Shown piece after piece: positions 1-8,714 of a stretch of DNA of 64,000 nt; position 1 is the stretch's first letter, and each line of letters starts with the position of its first letter. The DNA is from Cellulomonas fimi (lineage in GTDB: Bacteria; Actinomycetota; Actinomycetes; Actinomycetales; Cellulomonadaceae). The notes beneath the pieces are model-generated. The model was not told the DNA's origin. It did not search any database and saw only the letters and a list, made by a program, of their open reading frames with translations. The stretch is taken from the NCBI RefSeq assembly GCF_028583725.1, contig NZ_CP110680.1, forward strand, positions 806,001 through 870,000, in the 5' to 3' direction. The translations under genes and the position numbers were made by a program.

Positions 1-101
1 TCGCGGACGTCAAGCACGGCGCGCTGCACGGCTCGGTGCTCGACCCGGCGACCTGGCGGCAGGCCGTGCGCACGCTGCAGGACCGCACGGTGCGCCGATG
101 A
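1..101 (+). CDS. fliO: FliO, flagellar biosynthetic protein, C-terminal end only
   Basis: Frame 3 is open from the window edge and ends in a TGA at 99-101, giving a C-terminal peptide ending DPATWRQAVRTLQDRTVRR. FliO is a small membrane protein that helps assemble the FliP-FliQ-FliR export gate. The assignment rests on position directly before fliP, with a four-base ATGA overlap, and on the look of the tail (GSVLDPATW...RTVR), which resembles actinobacterial FliO ends. The start and the membrane segment lie outside the window. Confidence 0.7.
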   Translation, partial: ADVKHGALHGSVLDPATWRQAVRTLQDRTVRR

Positions 102-847
102 GCCTCGCCAGCACGCTCGCCGTCACCTGGTTCGCCCCGACGCCGCCCACGGCGCCGGACGCGCCCGCCGTCGGCGACACCGTGACCGTCGCGGTCAACG
201 GCATCAACGGCACGCCCAGCAGCTCGATCGTCGTGCTGCTCGCGATCACGCTGCTGTCCGTCGCGCCCGCGCTGCTGCTCATGACGACGAGCTTCACCAA
301 GATCTTCGTCGTCCTGTCGTTCACCCGGAACGCGCTCGGCCTGCAGGGCGTCCCGCCCAACCAGGTGCTCGCGGGTCTCGCGCTCTTCCTCTCCCTGTTC
401 ATCATGGCGCCGACCGTGAGCGACGTGAACGCGATCGGTGTCCAGCCCTACCTCGACGGGTCGCTGACCTTCTCGCAGGCCGTCGACGCGGGCTCGGGCC
501 CGCTGCGCGAGTTCATGCTGAGCCACACGCGCGAGCAGGACCTCGCGCTGCTCACGCGCGCCGCGCAGCAGGAGAACCCCGCGTCGCCCGAGGACGTGCC
601 GTTCACGACGCTCGCCCCGGCGTTCCTGCTCTCCGAGCTGCGGTCCGCGTTCATCATGGGCTTCGTCATCTTCGTGCCGTTCCTGGTCATCGACCTGGTC
701 GTGTCGGCGTCGCTCATGTCGATGGGCATGATGATGCTGCCGCCCGTGATGATCTCCCTGCCGTTCAAGATCCTGCTGTTCGTCCTGGTGGACGGCTGGG
801 GGCTGGTGGTCACGTCCCTCGTGGGCTCCTACGTGGGGAGCGGCTGA
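98..847 (+). CDS. fliP: FliP, flagellar type III export gate protein
   Basis: 249 residues, the usual FliP length. FliP forms the core of the membrane export channel with FliQ and FliR. The N-terminal stretch is hydrophobic and signal-like. It is followed by a membrane segment near residues 42-62, the conserved SFTKIFVVLSFTRNALG and PPNQVLAGLALFLS blocks, and two C-terminal membrane segments (residues about 185-245) with the MMLPPVMISLPFKILLF motif. The ATG overlaps the fliO stop, and the stop overlaps the fliQ start, so translation is probably coupled. Confidence 0.97.
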   Translation: MSLASTLAVTWFAPTPPTAPDAPAVGDTVTVAVNGINGTPSSSIVVLLAITLLSVAPALLLMTTSFTKIFVVLSFTRNALGLQGVPPNQVLAGLALFLSLFIMAPTVSDVNAIGVQPYLDGSLTFSQAVDAGSGPLREFMLSHTREQDLALLTRAAQQENPASPEDVPFTTLAPAFLLSELRSAFIMGFVIFVPFLVIDLVVSASLMSMGMMMLPPVMISLPFKILLFVLVDGWGLVVTSLVGSYVGSG

Positions 848-1119
848 TGGACACCACCGCGGTCCTCGACGTCGGCGTCGACGCGCTCGTCCTCGCTGCC
901 AAGCTCGCCGCACCCGTGCTGGTCACGGCGCTCGTCGTCGGGTTCGTCGTCTCCCTGCTGCAGTCCGTGACGCAGATCCAGGAGGTCACGCTCAGCTTCG
1001 TGCCCAAGGCGATCGCCGCCGCGGTCGCGCTCGTCGTGTGCGGGCACTGGATGATCTCCGAGCTCGTCACGTTCACGCACGAGCTGTTCGACCGCATCCC
1101 CGCGCTCGTCGGCGGCTGA
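847..1119 (+). CDS. fliQ: FliQ, flagellar export gate protein
   Basis: 90 residues with two hydrophobic hairpin segments (about residues 16-38 and 52-75) and the family pattern TQIQEVTLSFVPKAIAA. FliQ packs around FliP-FliR in the export gate. It starts with the ATG that overlaps the fliP TGA and is followed after one base by fliR. Length and order match the standard fliPQR operon. Confidence 0.97.
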   Translation: MDTTAVLDVGVDALVLAAKLAAPVLVTALVVGFVVSLLQSVTQIQEVTLSFVPKAIAAAVALVVCGHWMISELVTFTHELFDRIPALVGG

Positions 1120-1120
1120 C

Positions 1121-1891
1121 GTGGACCCGATCAGCATCGCCCTGCCCGTCGGGGCGGTGGAGACGACGATGCTCGCGAGCGTGCGCGTCGCCGCGTTCCT
1201 CGTGATCGCGCCGCCCTTCTCGCAGCGGGCCGTGCCGGCGACGATCAAGGTCGCCCTCGCGCTCGGGATCGCGCTCGCGGTGTCGCCGCGGCTCGACCCG
1301 TTGCCGTCCGACACGACGCCCGCGTTCGTCGGGTCGCTCGTCGGGCAGGCCGTCATCGGTGCCGCGCTCGGGTTCCTCGTCTCGCTGGTGTTCTCCGCGG
1401 TGCAGTCCGCGGGCTCGCTGATCGACCTGTTCGGCGGGTTCCAGCTCGCGACCGCGTACGACCCGATGAGCCAGACCAGCGGCGGCCCGTTCGGGCGGCT
1501 CTACCAGACGACCGCGATGGTGCTGCTGTTCGCGTCCGACGGGTACCAGCTGGTGCTCGCCGGGCTGGTGCGCACGTTCGACGCGCTGCCGCTCGGCGCG
1601 ATGCTCGACCCGGCCGCGCTCGGGCACACGCTCACCGACGGCCTCACGCAGATGTTCCTCGCGGCGCTGCAGATCGCCGGGCCGCTCATCGTCGTGCTGT
1701 TCCTCGCCGACGTCGGCCTCGGTCTGCTCACGCGGGTCGCGCCTGCGCTCAACGCGTTCGCGATGGGCTTCCCGCTGAAGATCCTGCTGACCCTGGTCTT
1801 CGGCTCGCTCGCGTTCCTCGCGCTGCCCACCGTCATGGAGGCGCTGACGGGACGCTCGGTCGAGCAGATGCTGGGGGTGGTCGTGCCGTGA
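1121..1891 (+). CDS. fliR: FliR, flagellar export gate protein
   Basis: 256 residues, GTG start, with about six membrane segments. The family signatures FSAVQSAGSLIDLFGGFQ and NAFAMGFPLKILLTL are visible. FliR closes the FliP-FliQ-FliR channel and contacts FlhB. The stop overlaps the flhB GTG by four bases. Nothing unusual is visible. Confidence 0.97.
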   Translation: MDPISIALPVGAVETTMLASVRVAAFLVIAPPFSQRAVPATIKVALALGIALAVSPRLDPLPSDTTPAFVGSLVGQAVIGAALGFLVSLVFSAVQSAGSLIDLFGGFQLATAYDPMSQTSGGPFGRLYQTTAMVLLFASDGYQLVLAGLVRTFDALPLGAMLDPAALGHTLTDGLTQMFLAALQIAGPLIVVLFLADVGLGLLTRVAPALNAFAMGFPLKILLTLVFGSLAFLALPTVMEALTGRSVEQMLGVVVP

Positions 1892-3105
1892 GCAGCGACG
1901 GGCAGGACAGGACCGAGAAGGCCACCCCGCAGCGGATGAAGGAGGTCCGCCGCAAGGGCGGCCTCGGCCGGTCGCAGGACCTCGCCGCGTGGGTCGGCCT
2001 CGGCGCCGCGGCCGCGGTGCTGCCGCTCGTGCTCGACAACGGCAAGGCGGCCGCGCTCGGGCAGCTCGCGGTCGTGCGCGACGCCGCGCTCGACCCGGAC
2101 GGGACCGACGTCGCGCAGGTCCTCGGCGACGGCCTCATGACCGTGATCACGACGCTCGCCCCGCTGTTCGTGGTCGGTGTCCTCGCGGCGATCGCGGTCA
2201 GCGCCGCGCAGGGCGGCATCCACCTGCACCGCCTGCGCTTCCACGCCGACCACCTCAAGCCGAAGGGCGTCGCGTCGCGGCTCGTCGGCGGGCAGGCGTG
2301 GTGGCAGGGCACCAAGACGCTGCTCAAGACGGCGGCCGTCGCGCTCGTCCTGCTGGTCGCGCTCCAGGCGCTCGTGCCGACGCTGCTCGCGTCGGGGCGG
2401 CTGCCGCTGTCGCACCTGCTCGGCATCGCCGCCGACGGCACCTCGACGCTCCTGCGCACCGGCATCGCCGCGGGCGTGCTCCTGGCGGTCGCCGACGTCG
2501 CCGTCGTGTGGCGCCGCAACCGCAAGCAGACCCGCATGACGCTCCGTGAGGTCAAGGAGGAGCACAAGCGGACGGAGGGGGACCCGATGCTCAAGGGCGC
2601 GATCCGCTCGAAGCAGCTGTCGATGAGCCGGAACCGGATGATGGCCGAGGTCGCGAACGCGGACGTCGTGCTCGTCAACCCCACGCACGTCGCCGTCGCG
2701 CTGCGCTACGAGCCGGGCACGGGCGCGCCGCGCGTCGTCGCGAAGGGCGCCGGGGCGGTCGCCGCGCGCATCCGGTCCGCCGCGTCCGACGCACGCGTCC
2801 CGATGGTCGAGGACGTGCCCCTCGCGCGCGCCCTGCACGCCGCGTGCGAGCTCGGCCAGGAGATCCCCGCGCACCTGTTCACCGCGGTCGCGCGCGTCCT
2901 CGCGTTCGTCATGGCCCTGCGCCGCCGCGGCGCCGCGTCCGGCCAGCACCGCGTCCCCGGCGGCTCGACGCTGCCCGCCGACGACACCACCGACCACCGC
3001 GCCGCGGCGCGGGCCGCCGTGCGCGACGCCGCGCGCGCCGGCCGCCGGCCCGCCGGCCCCACCGACCCCGCTGAGACCTCCACCGGTCAGGAGACCACCC
3101 GATGA
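1888..3105 (+). CDS. flhB: FlhB, export substrate-specificity switch protein
   Basis: 405 residues with GTG start. After the cytosolic N-terminal KATPQRMKEVRRKG motif come four membrane segments and a cytoplasmic domain with the self-cleavage site NPTH at residues 264-267. Cleavage between N264 and P265 switches export from rod/hook to filament subunits. The protein is longer than most FlhB because the last 55 or so residues form an Ala/Arg/Pro-rich tail without obvious domain. The stop overlaps the flhA ATG. Confidence 0.97.
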   Translation: MSSDGQDRTEKATPQRMKEVRRKGGLGRSQDLAAWVGLGAAAAVLPLVLDNGKAAALGQLAVVRDAALDPDGTDVAQVLGDGLMTVITTLAPLFVVGVLAAIAVSAAQGGIHLHRLRFHADHLKPKGVASRLVGGQAWWQGTKTLLKTAAVALVLLVALQALVPTLLASGRLPLSHLLGIAADGTSTLLRTGIAAGVLLAVADVAVVWRRNRKQTRMTLREVKEEHKRTEGDPMLKGAIRSKQLSMSRNRMMAEVANADVVLVNPTHVAVALRYEPGTGAPRVVAKGAGAVAARIRSAASDARVPMVEDVPLARALHAACELGQEIPAHLFTAVARVLAFVMALRRRGAASGQHRVPGGSTLPADDTTDHRAAARAAVRDAARAGRRPAGPTDPAETSTGQETTR

Positions 3106-5159
3106 AGTCCCGGTCCATCGCGCCCATGGCGGTGCCCGCCGGCGTCGTCGGCATCGTGCTGCTGCTCGTCGTGCCGCTGCCCGCCGCGCTGCTCGACGTG
3201 CTCATCGCCGTCAACATCACCGCGTCGCTCGTCATCCTGCTGACGTCCATGTACGTCAAGCGGCCGCTCGACTTCTCGGTGTTCCCGTCGCTGATCCTCG
3301 TGTTCACGCTGTTCCGGCTCGGCCTCAACGTCGCCTCGACGCGGCTCGTGCTGCGCGACGGCTACGCGGGCCAGGTCATCGAGGCGTTCGGGCACTTCGT
3401 CATCGGCGGGTCGCTCGTCATCGGCCTCGTGATCTTCCTCATCCTCGTGGTCATCCAGTTCGCGGTCATCACGAACGGTGCGGGGCGCGTCGCGGAGGTC
3501 GGCGCGCGCTTCACGCTCGACGCGATGCCCGGCAAGCAGATGGCGATCGACGCCGACCTCAACTCGGGTCTCATCGACGAGGACGAGGCGCGCCGCCGCC
3601 GCGCGGACGTCGCCGCCGAGGCCGACTTCTACGGCGCCATGGACGGTGGCTCGAAGTTCGTCAAGGGCGACGCGATCGCCGGCATCGTCATCACGGTCAT
3701 CAACCTCGTCGGCGGCTTCGTCATCGGCATGGTGCAGATGGGCATGTCCGCGGGCGACGCGCTCCAGCGGTTCAGCCTGCTGACCATCGGTGACGGCCTC
3801 GTCACGCAGATCCCCGCGCTGCTGCTGTCCGTGTCCACCGGCATCGTCGTCACGCGGGCGACCGCCGAGGGCGACATGGGCACGGCCGCCGCGAAGCAGC
3901 TCGGCCAGTCGCGCACCGCGCTGCTCATCGCCGGCGGCGGGGCCGTCGCGCTGGCGCTGCTCCCCGGCATGCCGAAGCTGCCGTTCATGCTCGTCGGCGC
4001 GACGCTGATCCTCGTGGCGCAGCGGGTCAAGGCCCGCGAGACGCGCGAGGCCGCCGCCGCGCTCGCCAAGCCCGCGGCGTCCGTCGCCGCGCCGCCCGCG
4101 GACACCCCCGAGCAGCTCATCGAGGACATGCGCGTGCACACCCTCGAGATCCTGCTCGCACCCGACCTCGTCGACCTCGTCGGCTCCGGACCCGACCAGG
4201 ACCTGCTCGCGCGCGTGCGCGGCCTGCGCCGCAAGACCGCGATGGAGCTCGGCATCGTCGTCCCGCCCGTCCGCACCCGCGACTCCGTCGACCTGCCGCG
4301 CGCCACCTACGTCGTGAAGATCGCCGGGGTCGAGGTCGGTCGGGGTCAGGCGCCCGCCGGCTCGATGCTCGCGCTCGGCGACGACCTCGGTGCCCTGCCG
4401 GGGACCGTCGTGCACGAGCCCGTGTTCGGCCTGCCCGGCAAGTGGGTGCCGGCCGAGCTGCGGCACGCCGCCGAGATGTCCGGCGCGACGGTCGTCGACC
4501 GCGTGTCCGTGCTCATCACGCACCTCGGCGCGCTCATCACGCAGAACGCGGCCCGGCTGCTCGGCCGCGAGGACGTGCGCGTCCTCACCGAGTCGGTCAA
4601 GAAGGTCAACCCCTCGGTCGTCGAGGAGCTCGTCCCGTCGTTGCTGTCGCTCGGCGAGGTGCAGCGGGTGCTGCAGGGCCTGCTCACCGAGGAGGTGCCG
4701 ATCCGCGACCTCGGGCGCATCTACGAGGCGCTCGCGCTGCGTGCGAAGCAGTCGACCGACGCCGAGGGGCTCGTCGAGGCCGCGCGCGCCGCGCTCGGGC
4801 CCGCGCTCGCCGCGCAGTACGCGCAGGACGGGACGCTGCGTGTCCTCACGCTCGACCCGGGCCTCGAGCAGTCGTTCGTCGAGGCGCTGCGTCCCGGCGA
4901 CGGTGGCACCCAGCTGCTCGTCGACCCGTCGCGCGTCGAGTCCGTGCTGCACCAGCTGCGCACCGCCGTCACCGAGGTCGAGGCCGACGGGCGCGCGGTC
5001 GTGCTCGTCTGCGCGCCCGTCGTGCGGCCCGCGCTGCGCCGGCTCGTCGCGCTCGGCCTGCCGCGCCTGCCCGTCCTGTCCTACGCCGAGGTGACCGGTG
5101 GCGGCCTGACCGTCGAGACCGTGGGGGTGGTGCGCGGTGACCACGCGATTGCTGCTTGA
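3102..5159 (+). CDS. flhA: FlhA, flagellar export apparatus protein
   Basis: 685 residues, normal for FlhA. The N-terminal half carries about eight membrane segments and the FHIPEP-family region, including LVFTLFRLGLNVASTRLVL and GKQMAIDADLNSGLIDE (residues about 65-165). The C-terminal half is the cytosolic ring domain that docks chaperone-substrate pairs. Its end overlaps the start of the FlhF-like gene by 23 bases in another frame, an unusually long overlap that suggests tight coupling. Confidence 0.97.
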   Translation: MKSRSIAPMAVPAGVVGIVLLLVVPLPAALLDVLIAVNITASLVILLTSMYVKRPLDFSVFPSLILVFTLFRLGLNVASTRLVLRDGYAGQVIEAFGHFVIGGSLVIGLVIFLILVVIQFAVITNGAGRVAEVGARFTLDAMPGKQMAIDADLNSGLIDEDEARRRRADVAAEADFYGAMDGGSKFVKGDAIAGIVITVINLVGGFVIGMVQMGMSAGDALQRFSLLTIGDGLVTQIPALLLSVSTGIVVTRATAEGDMGTAAAKQLGQSRTALLIAGGGAVALALLPGMPKLPFMLVGATLILVAQRVKARETREAAAALAKPAASVAAPPADTPEQLIEDMRVHTLEILLAPDLVDLVGSGPDQDLLARVRGLRRKTAMELGIVVPPVRTRDSVDLPRATYVVKIAGVEVGRGQAPAGSMLALGDDLGALPGTVVHEPVFGLPGKWVPAELRHAAEMSGATVVDRVSVLITHLGALITQNAARLLGREDVRVLTESVKKVNPSVVEELVPSLLSLGEVQRVLQGLLTEEVPIRDLGRIYEALALRAKQSTDAEGLVEAARAALGPALAAQYAQDGTLRVLTLDPGLEQSFVEALRPGDGGTQLLVDPSRVESVLHQLRTAVTEVEADGRAVVLVCAPVVRPALRRLVALGLPRLPVLSYAEVTGGGLTVETVGVVRGDHAIAA

Positions 5160-6369
5160 GGGCACCAGCCTCGCCGAGCTCATGGCGCACGTGCGTGCCG
5201 AGTTCGGGCCGCAGGCGCGCGTCGTGCGCGCCGAGCGCGTGCGCACCGGCGGGATCGGCGGCTTCTTCGCGCGCGAGCGGTACGAGATCACCGTCGACGT
5301 CCCGCCGCCGCCGGAGGCCCGGCCCGCCGCGCTGCGCGCCGTGCCCGCCGGCGGGCTGCCCGCGCTGCTCGCCGCCGCGGACGAGGCCGACGAGGTCGGG
5401 GGTGCCGTCGCGGAGGCGGCGGCCGCGGCCGGCGGTGGTGCGGACGCCGACGACCGGGACGGGCCGTCGTTCGAGCACGTCCTGGAGCAGGTGCGTGCCG
5501 TGACCGCCGACCCGCTGCCCGACCCCGGGCTGGCCGCCCCGCCCGCCGCCCGTGCGCTCCAGGCCGTGTCGCCGCGTGCCGCGGTCGCCGAGCCCCTGCC
5601 TGATGTGCCCTCCCCGCGTGCGCCCGTCGACGCCGTGCCCGTCACGTTCCCCGTCGCGTCCGCACCCGTCGTGGGCGCACCCGTCGCGCCCGCGCCGTCC
5701 GACCCGTCCGAGGACGCGGCCGACCTGCGCACCGCGCTCGCCGAGATCGGGGTCCCCGCGAGGCTGCTCGACCGCGAGCGCGTCACGCTGTCCGCCGTCC
5801 TCGCGGACGTCCCGCCCGCGCCGCAGCCGCCGCGCACCGCCGGGTCCGTGCTCGTCGTCATCGGCGCGGACGACGACGCCGACGCTGCCGCCGTGCTCCT
5901 CGCCGAGCGCCTGCGCCTGCCCGCCGAGGCCGTCCGCCTCGCCGGAGCGCCGAACGGTCGCGGTCGCGGCCGGGGCCGCACGCCGGGCCGGATGTCGAGC
6001 GCCGAGCAGGTCACCGCGTGGCGTTCGGGTGCGTCGGCCGCGGAGCATCCGTGGGTCGTCGCGCTCACGGTCGGCGCCGACCCGGAGGACCGCGAGCTCG
6101 CCCGGTCACTGCTGGCGGCGTCCGACGCCGACCAGGTGTGGGCCGTGCTGGACGCGCGTACGCGCACCGCCGACGCGCGCCGCTGGCTGCGGTCGGTCAC
6201 GCCCCACGTCGACGCGGTCGCCATGCGTGGGTTGCTCGACACGGCCGAGCCGGGCGCCGCCCTGGCCGTCGGCGTGCCCGTCGCGTGGATCGACGGCGTC
6301 CCCGCGACGCCGGTCGCGTGGGCCGCGGCGCTCAGCCAGGCCCTCGGCGACCGGGCCCGCTGGGACTGA
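5137..6369 (+). CDS. FlhF-like protein with degenerate GTPase domain
   Basis: 410 residues, GTG start inside flhA. The N-terminus (LAELMAHVRAEFGPQARVV, residues about 10-30) matches the FlhF N-domain. A long Ala/Pro-rich linker follows (about 60-200). The C-terminal part aligns by eye with the SRP-type GTPase of FlhF, but the P-loop position reads VVIGADDDADAAA near residue 243, where GPTGVGKTTT is expected. The DTAG position is only LTVGADPEDRELA and the TKLDE position is RGLLDTAE. So the fold seems kept and nucleotide binding lost. Position right after flhA is where flhF normally lies. FlhF proper sets flagellar number and placement; this one may act as a scaffold. The role is inference. 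Confidence 0.7.
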   Translation: MTTRLLLEGTSLAELMAHVRAEFGPQARVVRAERVRTGGIGGFFARERYEITVDVPPPPEARPAALRAVPAGGLPALLAAADEADEVGGAVAEAAAAAGGGADADDRDGPSFEHVLEQVRAVTADPLPDPGLAAPPAARALQAVSPRAAVAEPLPDVPSPRAPVDAVPVTFPVASAPVVGAPVAPAPSDPSEDAADLRTALAEIGVPARLLDRERVTLSAVLADVPPAPQPPRTAGSVLVVIGADDDADAAAVLLAERLRLPAEAVRLAGAPNGRGRGRGRTPGRMSSAEQVTAWRSGASAAEHPWVVALTVGADPEDRELARSLLAASDADQVWAVLDARTRTADARRWLRSVTPHVDAVAMRGLLDTAEPGAALAVGVPVAWIDGVPATPVAWAAALSQALGDRARWD

Positions 6370-6487
6370 CCGCGCGGACCGGTCGTCGGGCGGGGCCGGC
6401 CGCCGGCCCTCGTTCAGACGGCCGGGGTGACCGAACAGGCGTACGATGGGAGCAGTCTCAGGATGAACCGGCTCTCAGCCGAGGACC

Positions 6488-6515
6488 CGCCCTCCTTGGA
6501 CCACCAAGGAGGGCG
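6488..6515 (+). promoter_or_regulatory. Hairpin that masks the ribosome-binding site of the LapA-like gene
   Basis: A perfect 12-bp inverted repeat (6488-6499 and 6504-6515) with the four-base loop ACCA. The 3' arm contains the Shine-Dalgarno sequence AAGGAGGG (6506-6513), and the ATG begins three bases after the stem at 6518. A TACGAT hexamer at 6442-6447 could be the -10 box, giving a leader of about 64 bases. The hairpin as written would block ribosome entry. The stem is too close to the start codon to be a terminator of use for the gene before it. Confidence 0.7.
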
Positions 6516-6517
6516 TC

Positions 6518-6892
6518 ATGCCCGTCCAGAGCAACTCCACGCCCCGTTTCACCAGCGACCTCGAGCATCCGCTCCCGCTCGGTGACCGGCCCTCGCGCAC
6601 CGCTCCCGGCGCCCGGGCGCCCAAGCCCGTCCGCAGCCGCACCAGCGCCGCCTGGTTCGGGGTCTGCGTGGGCGCACTCGTCCTCGTCGCGCTCGTCGTC
6701 TTCATGATGCAGAACACCGAGCCCGTCGAGGTCGCCTTCCTCGGCATGGCCGGCAGCGCGCCCCTCGCGCTGGTGCTCGTCATCGCCGGTCTCGGTGTCG
6801 GTGTCGTCGCGCTCGTCGTCGGTGCCCTGCGCATCGGCCAGCTGCGGCGCCGCATCCGTTCGGACCGGCACACCACGCCGCCGACGCGCTGA
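6518..6892 (+). CDS. LapA-domain (DUF1049) membrane protein
   Basis: 124 residues. A cytosolic Pro/Arg-rich N-terminus (1-45) precedes two membrane segments (about 47-68 and 80-105), with the LapA-family core MMQNTEPVEVAFLGM between them and a basic tail. In enterobacteria LapA acts in lipopolysaccharide control; in actinomycetes the role is unknown. It follows the flagellar operon by 148 bases but has its own TACGAT -10 candidate and a leader with an unusual hairpin, so it is probably separately controlled. Confidence 0.8.
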   Translation: MPVQSNSTPRFTSDLEHPLPLGDRPSRTAPGARAPKPVRSRTSAAWFGVCVGALVLVALVVFMMQNTEPVEVAFLGMAGSAPLALVLVIAGLGVGVVALVVGALRIGQLRRRIRSDRHTTPPTR

Positions 6893-6947
6893 GCCCTCCC
6901 GGGCGGCTCGCCCCGCCGCCTGCCTCGTCTTCTCGAAGGGGTCGATC

Positions 6948-7403
6948 ATGACCACCGCCATCCAGCCGCACGCACCCGACGCCTCGACGGGCGACCTGCA
7001 CCTGCTCTCGATCCTCGAGTCCGGCCTCCCCGCCGAGCTCGGTACCGCCGACGAGCCCGCCACGTACACCGTGCCGGTCGTGTTCTCCCGCCAGGTCAGC
7101 CGGGACGAGCGCGCCCGCATCGAGGACCCCGCGACCGCCCGCCGGCTCGCCGAGCAGATCGGTGCGACCGGCCCGCCGCTCCGGCTCGCCGTCTCCGACC
7201 GTCGCCTGCTCGTCGAGAACACCAACCTCGACCAGCTCCGTGACGGCCTCGCCGCCGCGCTGGCCGCCATGCTGCGGGACCTGGGCGGCGAGCTCCGCGC
7301 CGCGAGCGACGAGCGTGCCGTCGCGGCCGACGCCCGCGTGGTCGAGGAACGACGGCGGTCTGACGCGACCCACGCCGCCGTCTCGACGATCCACTTCGAG
7401 TAG
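6948..7403 (+). CDS. Hypothetical protein
   Basis: 151 residues from the ATG at 6948, preceded by GAAGGGG as ribosome site; a longer reading upstream would run into the lapA-like gene and lacks a good site. The protein is soluble, acidic and Ala/Arg/Leu-rich, with a helical middle (LDQLRDGLAAALAAMLRDLGGEL, given here in outline only at residues about 95-117). I recognise no family. It lies six bases before the desaturase gene, so the two probably form a transcript. Confidence 0.6.
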   Translation: MTTAIQPHAPDASTGDLHLLSILESGLPAELGTADEPATYTVPVVFSRQVSRDERARIEDPATARRLAEQIGATGPPLRLAVSDRRLLVENTNLDQLRDGLAAALAAMLRDLGGELRAASDERAVAADARVVEERRRSDATHAAVSTIHFE

Positions 7404-7409
7404 GCCGCC

Positions 7410-8504
7410 GTGGACACCCCCGTGATCGCCCCGGCCACCACCCGCACCCCGTCCGCGCGCGAGCGCCAGGTCAGCGAGTTCACGACGCTGAGCAAGGCCG
7501 TCCAGGAGACCGGTCTCATGCGTCGCCGGCACGCCTACTACTGGGTGCGGTTCCTCGTGCTGACGGCGCTGCTGGCGCTGACGTTCACCGCGTTCGTCGT
7601 CGTCGGGCCGTCGTGGTGGCAGCTCGTCATCGCCGCGCTCGTCGCGGTCCTGCTCGGCCAGGTCATGTTCCTGGGGCACGACGCCGCGCACCGGCAGATC
7701 TTCGAGTCCGGGCGGTGGAACGACTGGTCGAGCCTCGTCATCGCGAACCTGTACGCCGGGATGAGCTACGGGTGGTGGCAGCACAAGCACTCGCGCCACC
7801 ACGCCAAGCCGAACCAGGTCGGCGCGGACCCCGACATCGCGACCGACGTCATCGTCTTCCACACCGAGGACCTCAAGGCCCCCCGGACGGGCCTCAAAGG
7901 TTGGCTGACGCAGCGGCAGGGCTGGTTGTTCTTCCCGCTGCTGCTGCTCGAGGGGCTCAACCTGCACGTCTCGGGCGTGAAGACGATCTTCGGCCGCGCC
8001 CCCGTGAAGCGGCGGCCGGTCGAGATCGCGTTCGTGATGCTCCGACTCGGCGGCTACCTCGCGCTCGTGTTCTGGCTGCTGCCGGTCGGGATGGCGTTCG
8101 CGTTCCTCGGCGTCCAGCTCGGGCTGTTCGGGCTCTACATGGGGGCCGTGTTCGCGCCCAACCACAAGGGCATGCCCCTGGTGCCCCGCGACGCCCGGAT
8201 CGACTTCCTGCGCCGGCAGGTGCTCATGAGCCGCAACGTCCGGGGCGGCCGCATGACCGACCTGTTCATGGGCGGGCTCAACTACCAGACCGAGCACCAC
8301 CTGTTCCCGAGCATGCCGAGCCCGAACCTGCGGCGCGTCCAGCCCCTCGTGCGGGCGTTCTGCGCCGAGCACCGGGTGCCGTACACGGAGACGACCCTGC
8401 TGCAGTCCTACGGGATCGTCGTCCGGCACCTGAACGCCGTCGGGCTCGCCGCGCGCGACCCGTTCCAGTGCCCGCTCGCGGCGGAGCTGCGGTCCGCCCG
8501 GTAA
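7410..8504 (+). CDS. Membrane fatty acid desaturase
   Basis: 364 residues, GTG start. The three histidine boxes of the membrane di-iron desaturase family are present: HDAAH (near residue 91), HSRHH (near 129) and QTEHH (near 297). Four membrane segments separate them. The QxxHH third box is shared with acyl-lipid desaturases that introduce double bases into membrane fatty acids (double bonds, by oxygen and electron transfer). The regiospecificity cannot be read from sequence. A strong hairpin terminator stands about 140 bases downstream. Confidence 0.9.
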   Translation: MDTPVIAPATTRTPSARERQVSEFTTLSKAVQETGLMRRRHAYYWVRFLVLTALLALTFTAFVVVGPSWWQLVIAALVAVLLGQVMFLGHDAAHRQIFESGRWNDWSSLVIANLYAGMSYGWWQHKHSRHHAKPNQVGADPDIATDVIVFHTEDLKAPRTGLKGWLTQRQGWLFFPLLLLEGLNLHVSGVKTIFGRAPVKRRPVEIAFVMLRLGGYLALVFWLLPVGMAFAFLGVQLGLFGLYMGAVFAPNHKGMPLVPRDARIDFLRRQVLMSRNVRGGRMTDLFMGGLNYQTEHHLFPSMPSPNLRRVQPLVRAFCAEHRVPYTETTLLQSYGIVVRHLNAVGLAARDPFQCPLAAELRSAR

Positions 8505-8643
8505 CCCCGTACCGGTGCCGGGAATGCCCGGCGAGGGCTGGCCGTTGAGCAGGGTGTCGCACCGCCCATGACCCCCGGGCTTCACCCTCAGCCGCCGCGA
8601 GCGGCCTCGCGCCGAGAGGCGTCATGCGGTGCGCACGTCGCGG

Positions 8644-8672
8644 AGGGCGGCCGGTCTCGTACCGGCCGCCCT
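8644..8672 (+). terminator. Hairpin terminator after the desaturase gene
   Basis: A 12-bp perfect stem (8644-8655 with 8661-8672) around the loop CTCGT, ending in TT. GC-rich stems with short T tracts are the usual form in actinomycetes. Confidence 0.65.
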
Positions 8673-8714
8673 TCCGCGTTCCGCGCGCCTTCGCGGCTGC
8701 CGTGCGCCGAGGGA

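Noticed and set aside
3087-6242. 1051-codon minus-strand frame opposite flhA
   Set aside because: Antisense shadow of flhA and the FlhF-like gene; Arg/Asp/Glu-rich without family features.
6488-6515. Hairpin as terminator of the flagellar operon
   Set aside because: It sits directly on the ribosome site of the next gene, is 119 bases beyond the operon end, and has no T tract. A translational role fits better.
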